A DNA stretch of 64,000 nucleotides from CBDCWQ01 sp965223435 (GCA_965223435.1 CBDCWQ010000021.1:682001-746000), one strand, 5' to 3'. Counted from the stretch's first letter, positions 29,467 through 39,172 are shown. The notes: generated from the letters alone by a model not told the origin. Numbers and translations: made by a program.

Positions 29467-29618
29467 CGTGGGCGGCGCCCGAGGGGCACGGGCTGTGCGG
29501 TGGCCTGCTGAAGTTGTCAGGAGGACGACCTCATGGGGTTCGGCCCTAGGCTAACCCCGGGGTAGAGGCCTGCTTTTCGCTGGACAGAAGGGGCATCGCG
29601 TCGGCACTCCCCGAGGCC

Positions 29619-30593
29619 GTGCGATGGGACGCCTATCAGCGCGCGGCTTTGGGAACAACCCTTGCAACCTACGCGCTCATTGGTATCGGGGGCTTGGTTC
29701 GGGCGTCAGGCGCCGGGCTTGGATGTCCGGATTGGCCGAAGTGTTTCGGGCGATGGGTTCCCCCGCTTCATCCAGGAGACGTGCCGTCCCATATTGACCC
29801 GGCCCTATTCAACTTTGCCAAGACGTGGACCGAGTACCTCAATCGCTTGGCGGGTGTGGTCGTCGGTTTATTGATTTCATTGTCTTTGCTCCTCGCATGG
29901 AAGTACTACCGCCACCAAAAGCGGGTGTTTTATCCGACGCTCTTGGCCTTCATCCTTGTGCTGTTCGAGGGTTGGCTTGGGGGCCAGGTGGTGATCTCCA
30001 AGCTGAAGCCCGCGGTGCTGACGGTGCACCTGAGTTTCGCTTTGGTCATTGTGAGTCTCCTGTTGTACGCGACGATGTACGCTTTTCATCCCCCCGGCGG
30101 GACGGATTCTCGTCGCCCGCGCCATTCTTGGTTCGGGGGGGCCATCGTCTTGGTCTTGGCGGTGGTCTTGGTGCAAATCGGCATCGGTGCGGCCGTGCGG
30201 GGCGAAATCCAGATCCTCAAGGGCGCGCAGGGTCAGGGGTTTTCAGGGGGTGACTGGATATCGAACCTAGGCCAGACCTTTGGTTTCCATCAAAGTTTTG
30301 CGGCGATGGTTGTCCTCAGCGTGTTTGCCCTCGCGTGGTTCATTCTCAAAAGTGGCACCGCCCATCGGTGGCTTCGACGGGTGGCGGTGCTGTCGGCGTC
30401 CCTGGTTGCGCTCCAAAGCGTTGTGGGATTTGGCCTCGTCCGGTTGGGCCTCTTGCCTCTGCTTCAGGTGGCGCACCTTTGGCTGGGGTCTATTTTACTC
30501 GGGGCCCTCACGATTCTTGGCCTGTTGGCGTACCGCCAACCGGGCATCACGCCGTTTGACTCTTCGAAGCTAAATTCAGGGAGCGCATCATGA
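29619..30593 (+). CDS. ctaA: Heme A synthase (CtaA/COX15)
   Basis: 324 residues from a GTG; no ATG fits and the N-terminus matches the family from RAALGTTLATYALIGIGG. About eight membrane helices are visible. Diagnostic segments: VRASGAGLGCPDWPKCFGRW on the periplasmic side of helix 1, an AFNFAKTWTEYLNRLAG-like region carrying the conserved EYxNR (TEYLNRLAGVVVG), the second-half HQSFA and VAHLWLG histidine regions. It oxidises the C8 methyl of heme O to make heme A for aa3-type cytochrome oxidase, in the inner membrane. Its TGA overlaps the fabI-like ATG by four bases (ATGA), so translation is probably coupled. Confidence 0.93.
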   Translation: MRWDAYQRAALGTTLATYALIGIGGLVRASGAGLGCPDWPKCFGRWVPPLHPGDVPSHIDPALFNFAKTWTEYLNRLAGVVVGLLISLSLLLAWKYYRHQKRVFYPTLLAFILVLFEGWLGGQVVISKLKPAVLTVHLSFALVIVSLLLYATMYAFHPPGGTDSRRPRHSWFGGAIVLVLAVVLVQIGIGAAVRGEIQILKGAQGQGFSGGDWISNLGQTFGFHQSFAAMVVLSVFALAWFILKSGTAHRWLRRVAVLSASLVALQSVVGFGLVRLGLLPLLQVAHLWLGSILLGALTILGLLAYRQPGITPFDSSKLNSGSAS

Positions 30594-31474
30594 TATCTGT
30601 AGATCTGTCTCAAAAGAACGCGTTGGTCACCGGGGTTGCCGACGACGGTGGTTTTGCCTGGGAAATCGCCAAGACGCTCAAAGCTGCGGGCGCCCGCGTG
30701 TTTTTGGCCAGCCATCCTCGGGTTTTGGGGATCGTGGAGCGTATCTTGCGTCGGGCGCAGAACAAGGACGCGCGCCAGTTGCCTCACGGTGTGCCGGGCG
30801 AGTTTCAGCCCGACGGGCTGTTTGGCTGCGATGTGGAGTTCGATACCCTCGACGGCATCCCCGACGAAAAGAAGACGCAAAAAGGTTATCGCGAGGGGGA
30901 CGTCAGCATTCAGGGGGCTTTTGCGGCTTATCAGGCGCTCTCCGAAAATGCGCCGCTCGACATTCTCATCCACTCGGTCGCGTTTTCTCCCGAGATTCAA
31001 AACAGTCACCTGAACACGAGCCGCAGCGCGTACCTGACCGCCCAGTCGATCAGTGCTTATTCGTTGGTTGCGTTGACCCGGGCGGCGTTGCCGCTGATGC
31101 GGGCGCAACAGGGAAGCGTAGTGGGCCTGAGTTATCTTGCGGCCAATCGGGTTGTTCCCGGATATGGTGGGGGGATGGCTTCTGCCAAGGCGTCGCTCGA
31201 GTGCGACGCCCGGACCTTGGCCTGGTTTGCAGGCGAACAGGGAGCCCGCGTCAACATCGTCAGCGCTGGCCCGTTCCCGTCTCGTGCGGCGCGTTCCATT
31301 GGAGCCGTCGACCAAATGATCTCGGCCTCGGCCCAAAAAAGCCCGCTCCGGCGGCCCATCAATGGGCAAGAGGTTGCGGATGCGACTCTGTTTTTGTGCT
31401 CTCCGTTGGCGTCTGCGGTGACGGGTGAAGTGCTCTACGTGGACTGTGGCTTCCACGCCATGAGCCCCATGTAG
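30590..31474 (+). CDS. fabI: Enoyl-ACP reductase, plant/Chlamydia-type FabI
   Basis: 294 residues, about 35 longer than the common bacterial FabI. The NAD-binding start is NALVTGVADDGGFAWEIAKT. The extra segment DVEFDTLDGIPDEKKT with Y-containing follow-up is the insertion found in plant, chlamydial and apicomplexan enzymes. LDILIHSVAFSPEI, TSRSAYLTAQSISAYSLVAL and the active-site region GYGGGMASAKASLE (Tyr-x6-Lys-type pair, here Y and K of YGGGMASAK) follow. It reduces enoyl-ACP in fatty-acid elongation, in the cytosol. AGGGAG precedes the ATG inside the ctaA end. Confidence 0.92.
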   Translation: MISVDLSQKNALVTGVADDGGFAWEIAKTLKAAGARVFLASHPRVLGIVERILRRAQNKDARQLPHGVPGEFQPDGLFGCDVEFDTLDGIPDEKKTQKGYREGDVSIQGAFAAYQALSENAPLDILIHSVAFSPEIQNSHLNTSRSAYLTAQSISAYSLVALTRAALPLMRAQQGSVVGLSYLAANRVVPGYGGGMASAKASLECDARTLAWFAGEQGARVNIVSAGPFPSRAARSIGAVDQMISASAQKSPLRRPINGQEVADATLFLCSPLASAVTGEVLYVDCGFHAMSPM

Positions 31475-31497
31475 GCTGCCTACTTGTGCGTTTCGGT

Positions 31498-32571
31498 TTA
31501 GACTACGATGGGTAGGCGTTTTCGGCCCCATCGGCCCGGCTGGTTGGCAAAGCGGCCGGCCAGTGGGTGCCCGCACGCGGGGCACGCGCCGTCTTGGACG
31601 TTGTAGGTCAAGATCTCGTACCAGTCGCGCACGATCAACGGGTGGTCACATTGGGCGCAGCGGGTCGTGTCTCCTTCTTCGTGGTGCACGTTTCCGGTGT
31701 ACACGTGCTTGAGCCCCATTGTGCGGGCGAGCCGTTGGGCCCGGATCAGGGTACTTTTGGGGGTGCTCGGCCGGTCGACCATCTTGAAATCAGGGTGAAA
31801 TGCCGAAAAGTGGAGGGGCACCTCGGGTCCGATGTGGGCAAGGAGCCACTGGCAGAGGCGTTTGAGTTCTTCGTCGTCGTCGTTCAGGCCGGGGATGAGA
31901 AGCGTGGTGATTTCCATCCATACATCGGTTTCGTGACGGACGTATCGCAGCGTGTCCAGCACCGGTTCAAGGTGCCCAGCGGTCACTTTGGCGTAGAAGT
32001 TTTCACTAAACGCTTTGAGGTCGATATTGGTCGCGGTCATGTGCCTGAAAAACTCGGGCCTTGCCTCATCCGTGATGTAGCCGGCGGTGACGGCGATGGT
32101 CTCGATTTGTCGCTCTCGGCAGGCCCGGGCGACGTCGACGGCATATTCCAAGAAGATGACCGGATCGTTGTAGGTGAAAGCCAAGCTTTGGCAGTGGTGC
32201 GCCCTCGAGGCGTCTGCCAGGGCCTCGGGGTCAGCTTGGCTTTGAAGCCGGTCGAAGGCCCGAGACTTCGAGATATCCCAGTTTTGGCAGAACTTGCACG
32301 CCAGGTTGCAGCCGGCCGTTCCGAAGGACAACACGCTGGTACCGGGGAAAAAGTGATTGAGGGGCTTTTTTTCGACCGGGTCGATCACAAAACCGCTGCT
32401 TCGCCCATAGGTCGTGAGGACGATCTTGTCACCCTCGCGTTTGCGGACAAAACAGAGGCCACGCTGCCCCTCGCGGAGGGCGCATAGGCGCGGACAGACT
32501 TGGCATACGATTTGACCTCGGGGGGTGGGCTGCCAGTACCGCCCAGGGAAGTGTGCGTTTGCCCCAGTCAT
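31498..32571 (-). CDS. amrS: AmmeMemoRadiSam-system radical SAM enzyme
   Basis: 357 residues from the ATG; the TTG ten codons earlier has no better ribosome-binding site. It has the PflA-like radical SAM cysteines in CNLACKFCQNWD, with an N-terminal zinc-type cluster (CQVCPRLCALREGQRGLC) and a C-terminal CPACGHPLAGR zinc ribbon, all characteristic of AmrS. Further marks are FTYNDPVIFLEYA and HFSAFHPDFKM. In many genomes it goes with MEMO1-like and AMMECR1-like genes; neither is next to it here. The reaction is not well established. Convergent with fabI (23-base gap) and divergent from thiC. Confidence 0.92.
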   Translation of the reverse strand: MTGANAHFPGRYWQPTPRGQIVCQVCPRLCALREGQRGLCFVRKREGDKIVLTTYGRSSGFVIDPVEKKPLNHFFPGTSVLSFGTAGCNLACKFCQNWDISKSRAFDRLQSQADPEALADASRAHHCQSLAFTYNDPVIFLEYAVDVARACRERQIETIAVTAGYITDEARPEFFRHMTATNIDLKAFSENFYAKVTAGHLEPVLDTLRYVRHETDVWMEITTLLIPGLNDDDEELKRLCQWLLAHIGPEVPLHFSAFHPDFKMVDRPSTPKSTLIRAQRLARTMGLKHVYTGNVHHEEGDTTRCAQCDHPLIVRDWYEILTYNVQDGACPACGHPLAGRFANQPGRWGRKRLPIVV

Positions 32572-32700
32572 TCTCAAAGCATGCTCTTTTTGGTGCACCA
32601 AAAGTCAACGTGGCCAGGGGCTGGCCCTCCAAAACTTGGCCGAAGATGGTATCCAACCCTTGGGTCAGACCCGTGGTAGCCTAAGTCGGTCGATTCCGGT

Positions 32701-34308
32701 ATGCGTTTTTCCGTGAGTCGAACGTCTTCGTCCCTTCACACCGTTTCCAGCGAGGTCCAGAACCTCCCCGAGATGGAGTCGGTGGAGGAAAGCTTTCCCA
32801 AATCGCGCAAGGCCTACCACGGTGAGGCGCTTCGTGTGCCCCACCGCGAGATCGCCGTATCGGGGGGCCATCCGCCGGTTTCGGTGTACGACACCACGGG
32901 GCCCCAGGGGTACGATCCGCGGCAGGGAATTCCACGACTGAGGCAACCGTGGATCGCGGCCCGAGAAAAAGACGGTATCGAGAATTACTCGCAGATGCAT
33001 TTTGCGAGAAAGGGCGTCCTGACCGAAGAGATGCGCTTTGTTGCCCTTCGCGAAAACGTCCCGCCCGAGTTTGTGCGGCAGGAACTGGCCGAAGGTCGCG
33101 CCATCATTCCGGCCAATAAAAACCACTTGGAGCTCGAGCCGATGATCATTGGCCGCAATTTTTTGGTCAAGGTCAACGCCAACATCGGAAACTCCGCGGT
33201 GTCCTCCTCGGTTGAAGAAGAGGTTGAAAAACTGCAGTGGGCCATTCGCTGGGGCGCGGATACGATGATGGACCTCTCGACCGGAGGCAATATTCACGAG
33301 ACAAGGGAGTGGATACTCCGAAACTCACCGGTGCCCGTGGGGACCGTGCCCATCTACCAGGCGCTCGAGCGTGTGCACGGGAAGGTCGAAGACCTCAACC
33401 TCGACCTGTATCTTGAGGTCCTGGAGGAGCAGGCGGAGCAGGGCGTAGACTACTTTACCGTTCATGCCGGGGTGCTCGCGGCGCACGTGCCCTTAACGAC
33501 TTCGCGGGTGACCGGCATTGTCTCTCGCGGTGGGTCCATTATGGCCAAATGGTGTCTCGCGCACCAAAAAGAGAACTTCTTGTACACGGGCTTTGAACGC
33601 ATTTGTGAGCTCATGAAAAAATACGACATCAGCTTTTCGCTAGGCGATGGTCTCCGGCCGGGTTGCATTGCCGATGCCAACGACGAGGCGCAGTTCAGTG
33701 AGCTGAAGACGCTGGGTGAGCTCACCCAGCGTGCCTGGGCGCATGACGTCCAGGTGATGATCGAGGGTCCTGGGCATGTTCCCATGCACAAAATTAAAGA
33801 GAACGTGGACCGTGAACGCGCGCTTTGCCAGGATGCACCGTTTTACACGCTGGGGCCTCTGACGACCGACGTTGCCCCCGGTTACGATCACATCACCTCT
33901 GCGATTGGCGCGGCGATGATCGGCTGGCACGGGACCGCCATGCTTTGTTATGTGACCCCCAAAGAGCATTTGGGGCTTCCGAATCGACAAGATGTTAAAG
34001 ACGGCGTCATCGCCTACAAGATTGCGGCCCATGCTGCGGACTTGGCCAAAGGCCATCCGGGCGCGCAGGTACGAGACGACGCGCTGTCCAAGGCTCGTTT
34101 TGAGTTTCGGTGGGAAGATCAATTTAACCTCTCGTTAGATCCGACCACCGCCCGTCGTTACCACGACGAGACGCTGCCTGCAGAGGGCGCCAAGTCTGCG
34201 CACTTTTGTTCGATGTGCGGTCCGAAGTTTTGCTCTATGGAACTGACGCAGGAGCTTCGAGCCGCGTCCTCTGCCGAGCCAACAAGCGCCCACAGTCGCC
34301 AAAGGTAA
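32701..34308 (+). CDS. thiC: Phosphomethylpyrimidine synthase
   Basis: 535 residues. It converts aminoimidazole ribotide into the HMP-phosphate moiety of thiamine, using S-adenosylmethionine and a 4Fe-4S cluster. Motifs: QMHFARKGVLTEEM, NANIGNSAVSSS, WGADTMMDLSTGGNIHETR, RGGSIMAKWCL, SLGDGLRPGCIADAND, EGPGHVPMHKI, and the C-terminal cluster cysteines CSMCGPKFCSM. The start has no good ribosome-binding site; a later Met at codon 25 is an alternative. I looked for a TPP riboswitch in the 129 bases before it and did not find the conserved CTGAGA/ACCTGAT elements. Confidence 0.96.
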   Translation: MRFSVSRTSSSLHTVSSEVQNLPEMESVEESFPKSRKAYHGEALRVPHREIAVSGGHPPVSVYDTTGPQGYDPRQGIPRLRQPWIAAREKDGIENYSQMHFARKGVLTEEMRFVALRENVPPEFVRQELAEGRAIIPANKNHLELEPMIIGRNFLVKVNANIGNSAVSSSVEEEVEKLQWAIRWGADTMMDLSTGGNIHETREWILRNSPVPVGTVPIYQALERVHGKVEDLNLDLYLEVLEEQAEQGVDYFTVHAGVLAAHVPLTTSRVTGIVSRGGSIMAKWCLAHQKENFLYTGFERICELMKKYDISFSLGDGLRPGCIADANDEAQFSELKTLGELTQRAWAHDVQVMIEGPGHVPMHKIKENVDRERALCQDAPFYTLGPLTTDVAPGYDHITSAIGAAMIGWHGTAMLCYVTPKEHLGLPNRQDVKDGVIAYKIAAHAADLAKGHPGAQVRDDALSKARFEFRWEDQFNLSLDPTTARRYHDETLPAEGAKSAHFCSMCGPKFCSMELTQELRAASSAEPTSAHSRQR

Positions 34309-34533
34309 GAGCGCAGCCCCCCACATGTGGCGGTGCCCTTACGGGCCGTCGACATGCGGTCATCACCCAGTCGCGAGCTTTTTCAGCCAGTTCTTTTACG
34401 CACGTTTCCGCAGGGCCGCGCGTAGGGACAGGTGTCAGGGCCTATGTCGGGGTACGCCTTTTTTAGTCTGCCGGACTCCCCTAGGATTTCTTGCCGTCGA
34501 AGCAATCTTCTCTCGACAGACAAAGGAAATCGA

Positions 34534-35076
34534 ATGCACGCATCAAAAGGTATCCGGAGATTCTTAAAACCCCTGCTTTTCGCACCGTTGTGTTTAACAT
34601 GCTGCTACGGAAGTTTTTCGGCCGTGAAGGGGCTTCATCAGTGGAATGGGCAGGTGAGCCAGAACAAGTTTGTCAACACGCTGCTTTTTTGGGGTTTGGT
34701 TATCGTGCCGGTCTATGAGCTTTGGACCCTGGGGGACGCCATCATCTTCAATGTGATCGAGTTTTGGTCAGGTTCTAACCCGGTAGCAGCCGGGCCAGGT
34801 TTGGGAACGGGCGCACCGATCGCGATGGCGGATGGCTCCTTTGTGTTTCATCGCGAGGGGAAACAGTATCGGATCACCAGCCGCGGTAGCGAGCGCGCTG
34901 CGCTTTTTGTTGATGGAGCGCGGGTGGCCGACGTTGAACGGACGGACGCTGGGGATTTGGTGCTCCTGGACCACAAACATGGTCGGACCCGGATGCTCCA
35001 CGCAAGCGTTGTTGAGAGCCTCAAGGCGCACTTTGGTCCCACGGAGGAGGGGGCCTCACCGGCCGGCGCGCGCTGA
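34534..35076 (+). CDS. DUF3332-like membrane-anchored protein
   Basis: 180 residues from an ATG behind AAAGGA (an upstream in-frame extension is not supported). The N-terminus is a lipoprotein-like or membrane signal (LLFAPLCLTCCYGSF). The next part, VKGLHQWNGQVSQNKFVNTL with VIVPVYELWTLGDAIIFNVIEFWSG, matches DUF3332 proteins, which have two membrane segments around a N-K-F-V-N core. The C-terminal 90 residues form a small beta-rich part (GSFVFHREGKQYRI). Function unknown. It stands alone, 225 bases after thiC; that gap shows no clear hairpin. Confidence 0.75.
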   Translation: MHASKGIRRFLKPLLFAPLCLTCCYGSFSAVKGLHQWNGQVSQNKFVNTLLFWGLVIVPVYELWTLGDAIIFNVIEFWSGSNPVAAGPGLGTGAPIAMADGSFVFHREGKQYRITSRGSERAALFVDGARVADVERTDAGDLVLLDHKHGRTRMLHASVVESLKAHFGPTEEGASPAGAR

Positions 35077-35147
35077 GGCGCAAGCCTGGACTACCGCCGG
35101 GGACGGACGCATGCCCGGGGGTCCATCCGTCTACGACGCAAGTGAGG

Positions 35148-36116
35148 TTAGATGGCCTCTTTGAGGGCTGCGGTTTCCTTGGAGTTGTTTGCGATGGCCT
35201 CCATCACCCGTTCTCGTTCGATGGCGATGAACGCGCCGAAGGAGCGAATCATGCCGAAGTGGTCCTCCATGACATCGTAGAGGTCTTCTTTTTCGATGCA
35301 AAGGGTGACGGTCGGCGTGAGAACCTCCGCGTCGTAAAGTCTTTCTTCGAACCCGACGGCCGAGTGCCCACCCAATAGGCCTCCCGGCCCGAATGTGGCC
35401 ACGACCTTGGGGTCAGGGCTCGACACTCTGACCGAACCGTCGGCCACGATGTGAAGTGAGGAGGCCGGATCCTTCTGTCTAAAGATGATGTCCTTTGGGT
35501 TCCATCGTTGTTCCTTAGACAGGTTTGCCAGGTTGCTTAGGGCTTCAACCGGAGGGTCATGAAACACCCGGGCGTTATGGAGGACCATCAGTCGTTCGAT
35601 GGCGTTGAGGCCTTGTTTTCGCCTTATGCAGGGCACAAAGCCGGTGGTGGATTGCTCCTTCAACGATGCAAAAACGCCATAGGGTGCCAGTTGGAGTGCG
35701 GTGGTGTGTAGACCCCGATAGGCAAGCTGGGTCACGTCTTTGTTGAACGTGAAGTTTTCCTCCATGATATCGAAATAGTCGCCGGTCTTGATCACAAGGC
35801 CTCTGATATCGGTGACGGCGACGAGGGTTCTGGCGTGAGGTCGGCTAAGAATTGCGTCCAAGATCCCGATCATCGAATGCTTTTCGAAACCCCAGGGCTC
35901 TTGGCCTGGGGCTTCGAGCCGAACTTCGCCCTCAAGCACAAAGAAAATGGTATCGGGTGGGGTTTCGCGCTCAAAGAGGATGTTTCCGGCGTAGGCGTTA
36001 AAGTATTGCATCTTTGAGGCAAACTCTTGCGTGACCCGCACCGGCGGGTTGGTTGAAAAGAAGGAGCGAACGAAAAGCTGGCGTTCCGCGTTGTCGCTGG
36101 GGACGTCACGCGCCAT
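35148..36116 (-). CDS. Protein with two cyclic-nucleotide-binding domains
   Basis: 322 residues starting at MARDVPSDN, which overlaps the end of the upstream transporter gene by 11 bases. Two cNMP-binding beta-rolls are seen: residues about 20-150 (ILFERETPPDTIFFVLEGEVRLE, FEKHSMIGILDAIL) and about 190-310 (IIFRQKDPASSLHIVADGSVRVS, FGPGGLLGGHSAVGF). Neither contains the exact G-E-L/x-A-L...R-A-A phosphate cassette, so ligand binding may have changed. No DNA-binding domain is present. The tight overlap with the carrier gene suggests that it regulates that carrier. Confidence 0.82.
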   Translation of the reverse strand: MARDVPSDNAERQLFVRSFFSTNPPVRVTQEFASKMQYFNAYAGNILFERETPPDTIFFVLEGEVRLEAPGQEPWGFEKHSMIGILDAILSRPHARTLVAVTDIRGLVIKTGDYFDIMEENFTFNKDVTQLAYRGLHTTALQLAPYGVFASLKEQSTTGFVPCIRRKQGLNAIERLMVLHNARVFHDPPVEALSNLANLSKEQRWNPKDIIFRQKDPASSLHIVADGSVRVSSPDPKVVATFGPGGLLGGHSAVGFEERLYDAEVLTPTVTLCIEKEDLYDVMEDHFGMIRSFGAFIAIERERVMEAIANNSKETAALKEAI

Positions 36117-38856
36117 GGGGGACCTCTTGGCAGAGTCGCAGCATGTCTGACAGGAGCGTGCGCAAAGAAGGCACCCGATCTTCGTCTTGGGAGACCTGCT
36201 CAACTTCTTTGTGGAGCCGTTCAGATCGGAGATCGATGGCATGTTGGGCGGTGACGCCCGCCAGGACTTCATCGTCTTCCCGAAGCAACATGGCGACGGC
36301 TTCGTTTCGATTCTTAGGTGGCTCAGCGACAAACTCTCGCGCTCGTGCGAGACGCTCGCGGGGCGGGAGATCATCTACAACGATGCGAAACAGTTCCCGG
36401 ATTTCGGTGACGGTCGAGTCCAAGGTCAGGGTGTCGAGGAACTCCAGTGCTTGGGTGCGCACTCTGCGATTGGTCGAACCCACGGCGTACCACACACTTC
36501 GAATATCTTCGTTTCGGTGCACGATTTGCAAGAGCCGAAACGCGCGTTCGAGTGCCTGTTTCATCTTGTCTTGGAGGAGTCCGCACACCAAGTTTCCGCT
36601 CCTCAGTTCGACGCTGGTGGCCCCGTCCAGACTCTCCCGGATGGGGTTCCACAAAGAGAGAAGACGCAGGTTCTCGTAGAGGTTTTCTCGGAGGAGATGT
36701 TCGATTTGAAAGCGATCGATGCGAACGGGGTGGTCCACCACCAATCTTCCGAGTCCTCTCAGGATCTTGTACCGTACCAAACCGTATCGTTCGATGACCA
36801 ATTGCTCGGCGAGCATATCCGCGGCTCGCTGATTGCCGAAGCGGGAAATGGTTCGGGGAATATGCCGTCGAATCCGAGCGTCTACGCCGTCCGAGGTCAG
36901 GGCCTTTTGGAGCGTTTCCAGGGCTTCATCCCCCAAGCTGACAATGGCATCGCGCACAAGGTCACGTTCTTCTCGGAATGCGAGGCGTTCGATCAGAATG
37001 GGAATAAAACGGGGGTCATGGACCGTGCCCATGGCGAGGGTGGCGGCGCGCACGGCGTCCGGGCTGCCGCTTTTGTGCAGGGCCAGGATAACTTCGACCC
37101 AGGTATCGTCTCCGTCCGCTCGGATGGCCTCGAGCAGTCCGATTTGCGCTCGCGTGCCTGCCCTGCCTTGGTCCATTCTCATCACTTGTTGCACAGCCGG
37201 TTCCTCGATGGGGGAGACGGTCTCGTTTTTGTGGGCCAGCCAAAAGGCGGCGTGGGCGCGAACAAAGGGGCTGATATCCAAGAGGCGCCCTCTCACCGCA
37301 TCGGTTCGGCCTGCGCGCGTCAGGGCCCGAAGCGCGGCGACCCGAACATGCTCTTCGGGGTGGCTGAGGAGCCTTTCGCCAAGGGGAATCCAATCTGAGC
37401 GGTCGTTGGTGCCGATGATTTCGAGGGCTCTCAGCAGAACTTCTTCGGAATCGTGGTAAAGAATGAGCGCCGGGATCAGTTTTCGCCGATCGCCGCCGGC
37501 GAGAAGGTCCATGGACGCGATCACGCGGGTGGAATCGGTGCTTGAGAGCGCATCGACCATGACTTCGACGGCGTTGAGGTCGAGTTCAAGGTGGCGTGTG
37601 TTGCTGTCCTTTCGCTGAAGAGCCAACCGGAAGAGATCGAGGTAAGGTCTTCTCAGCCGGAGGGCCACGAGCAGCCAGGCGAGACCAAGGGCGATGATGA
37701 GGCCCGCGAGAACTCTCGGTCGGTCGAGGTAGAGCGAAGATAAGAAAAGCAGAACCAAGGCCGTGAATGCCTGCGAAAGCCGGACCACGACCGAGTCCAC
37801 CAGAGCTTTTCCGCGGACCCGTGCGTCTTCGGGAAGGGGCATCCACAACAGCTCCGTGGATATGCGATGCAAAGAGTGGCGTAGGGAGCCATCGGCGCCC
37901 TTCATCAGCAGGATGAGGTTCAGGGAGCCACCAAGAATGATGGTCAGGATGCCGCCCGAAAACAGCAAAAGCGGCAGCACCACCGATGCGTAGATGACGC
38001 TGAGACGCTGAACCAGCCACCCGGCGACAAGGAGTTGAATGATAAGAGCGCTCGCGTTCAAGACCGCGTAGTACTGGGCAAAGAACGTCCCGAGTTCTTG
38101 AGTACCAAAGCTTTTGGCTGCGGTGTATTTAAAGAGATAGTCGGTGGCGAGTACGGTCGCACTTCCAATGGCGATGACAAAGGTCAAGCGCCCGAAATAG
38201 CGGTGCTCTCGGTTCAGTTGTAAAAGGCCGCGCAAGGATGCTTCATGTTTGGCCTTTGCCCTCGAGGGATCTACACCTTGGGGATCATCGGCAGGAATTG
38301 TGGTCAAAAAGAACGAGGTCCCCAAGAAGATGGCGGCAGCCCCGAGAATCAGGGTCTCTACCGGGGTGGTGTCTAGGATCCAAACCGCCGTTGAGGCGGC
38401 AAACACCGCGCCGAGAACACCGCCGGCAGCCAATAAGCCAAAGAGCCGTTTCCCTTGCTCGAGGTCAAAACTTTGGCCGGCAAACATCCAGAACTGGACG
38501 ACGGCGATGGTCCCGACAAGCGCGCTCCAAACGTAAAGTCCAAACACAACCATGGGGGAGCTGGGCAAAAGGTACAGGACAGTGGTTCCGTAGCCTGCGG
38601 CCATGAGCGTAAAGATCAGTGCATTTCTTCGGCCAAAGCGGAGGACGAAGCGGGTGTTCCATCGGGTCACGACCATGGCCAGACCGGCCACCATGGCGTA
38701 GACGAGGGGGAGTCGAGAGGGCGCCAGCGTTCCTAGGAACAGGGCGTCACGGCTGGTTTCCAAGAGCGTATGGGCCGCGATGATAGAAAAAAGGACCCAT
38801 GTGGTCTTGAGCACGAGCATGCCCTCGCCCCGCCGGACCTCGATGAGAACGCCCAT
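36106..38856 (-). CDS. ATP/ADP-translocase-like (Npt/MFS) membrane protein with HEAT-repeat tail
   Basis: 916 residues from MGVLIEVRRGEG, chosen because family members start with such a VRxGEG segment before helix 1. Residues 1-420 hold about twelve membrane helices, with the family-like HTLLETSRDALFLGTLAP start. Residues about 440-900 are HEAT-type helical repeats (for example EHVRVAALRALTRAG, PFVRAHAAFWLAHK, VDARIRRHIPRTISRFG). Such fusions occur in free-living bacteria, where true nucleotide exchange is unproven. It sits in the inner membrane and is translationally coupled to the double cNMP protein. Confidence 0.82.
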   Translation of the reverse strand: MGVLIEVRRGEGMLVLKTTWVLFSIIAAHTLLETSRDALFLGTLAPSRLPLVYAMVAGLAMVVTRWNTRFVLRFGRRNALIFTLMAAGYGTTVLYLLPSSPMVVFGLYVWSALVGTIAVVQFWMFAGQSFDLEQGKRLFGLLAAGGVLGAVFAASTAVWILDTTPVETLILGAAAIFLGTSFFLTTIPADDPQGVDPSRAKAKHEASLRGLLQLNREHRYFGRLTFVIAIGSATVLATDYLFKYTAAKSFGTQELGTFFAQYYAVLNASALIIQLLVAGWLVQRLSVIYASVVLPLLLFSGGILTIILGGSLNLILLMKGADGSLRHSLHRISTELLWMPLPEDARVRGKALVDSVVVRLSQAFTALVLLFLSSLYLDRPRVLAGLIIALGLAWLLVALRLRRPYLDLFRLALQRKDSNTRHLELDLNAVEVMVDALSSTDSTRVIASMDLLAGGDRRKLIPALILYHDSEEVLLRALEIIGTNDRSDWIPLGERLLSHPEEHVRVAALRALTRAGRTDAVRGRLLDISPFVRAHAAFWLAHKNETVSPIEEPAVQQVMRMDQGRAGTRAQIGLLEAIRADGDDTWVEVILALHKSGSPDAVRAATLAMGTVHDPRFIPILIERLAFREERDLVRDAIVSLGDEALETLQKALTSDGVDARIRRHIPRTISRFGNQRAADMLAEQLVIERYGLVRYKILRGLGRLVVDHPVRIDRFQIEHLLRENLYENLRLLSLWNPIRESLDGATSVELRSGNLVCGLLQDKMKQALERAFRLLQIVHRNEDIRSVWYAVGSTNRRVRTQALEFLDTLTLDSTVTEIRELFRIVVDDLPPRERLARAREFVAEPPKNRNEAVAMLLREDDEVLAGVTAQHAIDLRSERLHKEVEQVSQDEDRVPSLRTLLSDMLRLCQEVPHGA

Positions 38857-39172
38857 AAACCGAACGTAAATAAGCGTGGCGGAGTCACGCTTCATGGCAT
38901 GTAGCGCGGAGGGTGTTGGGGGGACCGCGCTCCCCGGTGGCCCGCTACTCTCCCCGTCGTTGAATACGCTTGAATCGCTGCTCGAGAAAGTACCACACAA
39001 AACAGGGGTCGAGGCCGCGTCGTTCCCACAGCGGCTCCATGGGGCGTATGAGTTCTGTAAGTAACTGTAATTACCTATTTTTACCGGTGTGGACTCCCTG
39101 ATCAGATGTTCGCGGGGATGCAGGCTTGCGTTCTGCTTGCCCCGATTGATGCCGCCTGGTTAACCTAAGTTC

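Noticed and set aside
30464..31585. 373-codon minus-strand frame opposite fabI
   Set aside because: Antisense shadow of a clear enoyl reductase gene.
32572..32700. Possible TPP riboswitch before thiC
   Set aside because: The conserved CTGAGA and ACCTGAT-type elements are absent; an isolated ACCCTTGG is not enough.
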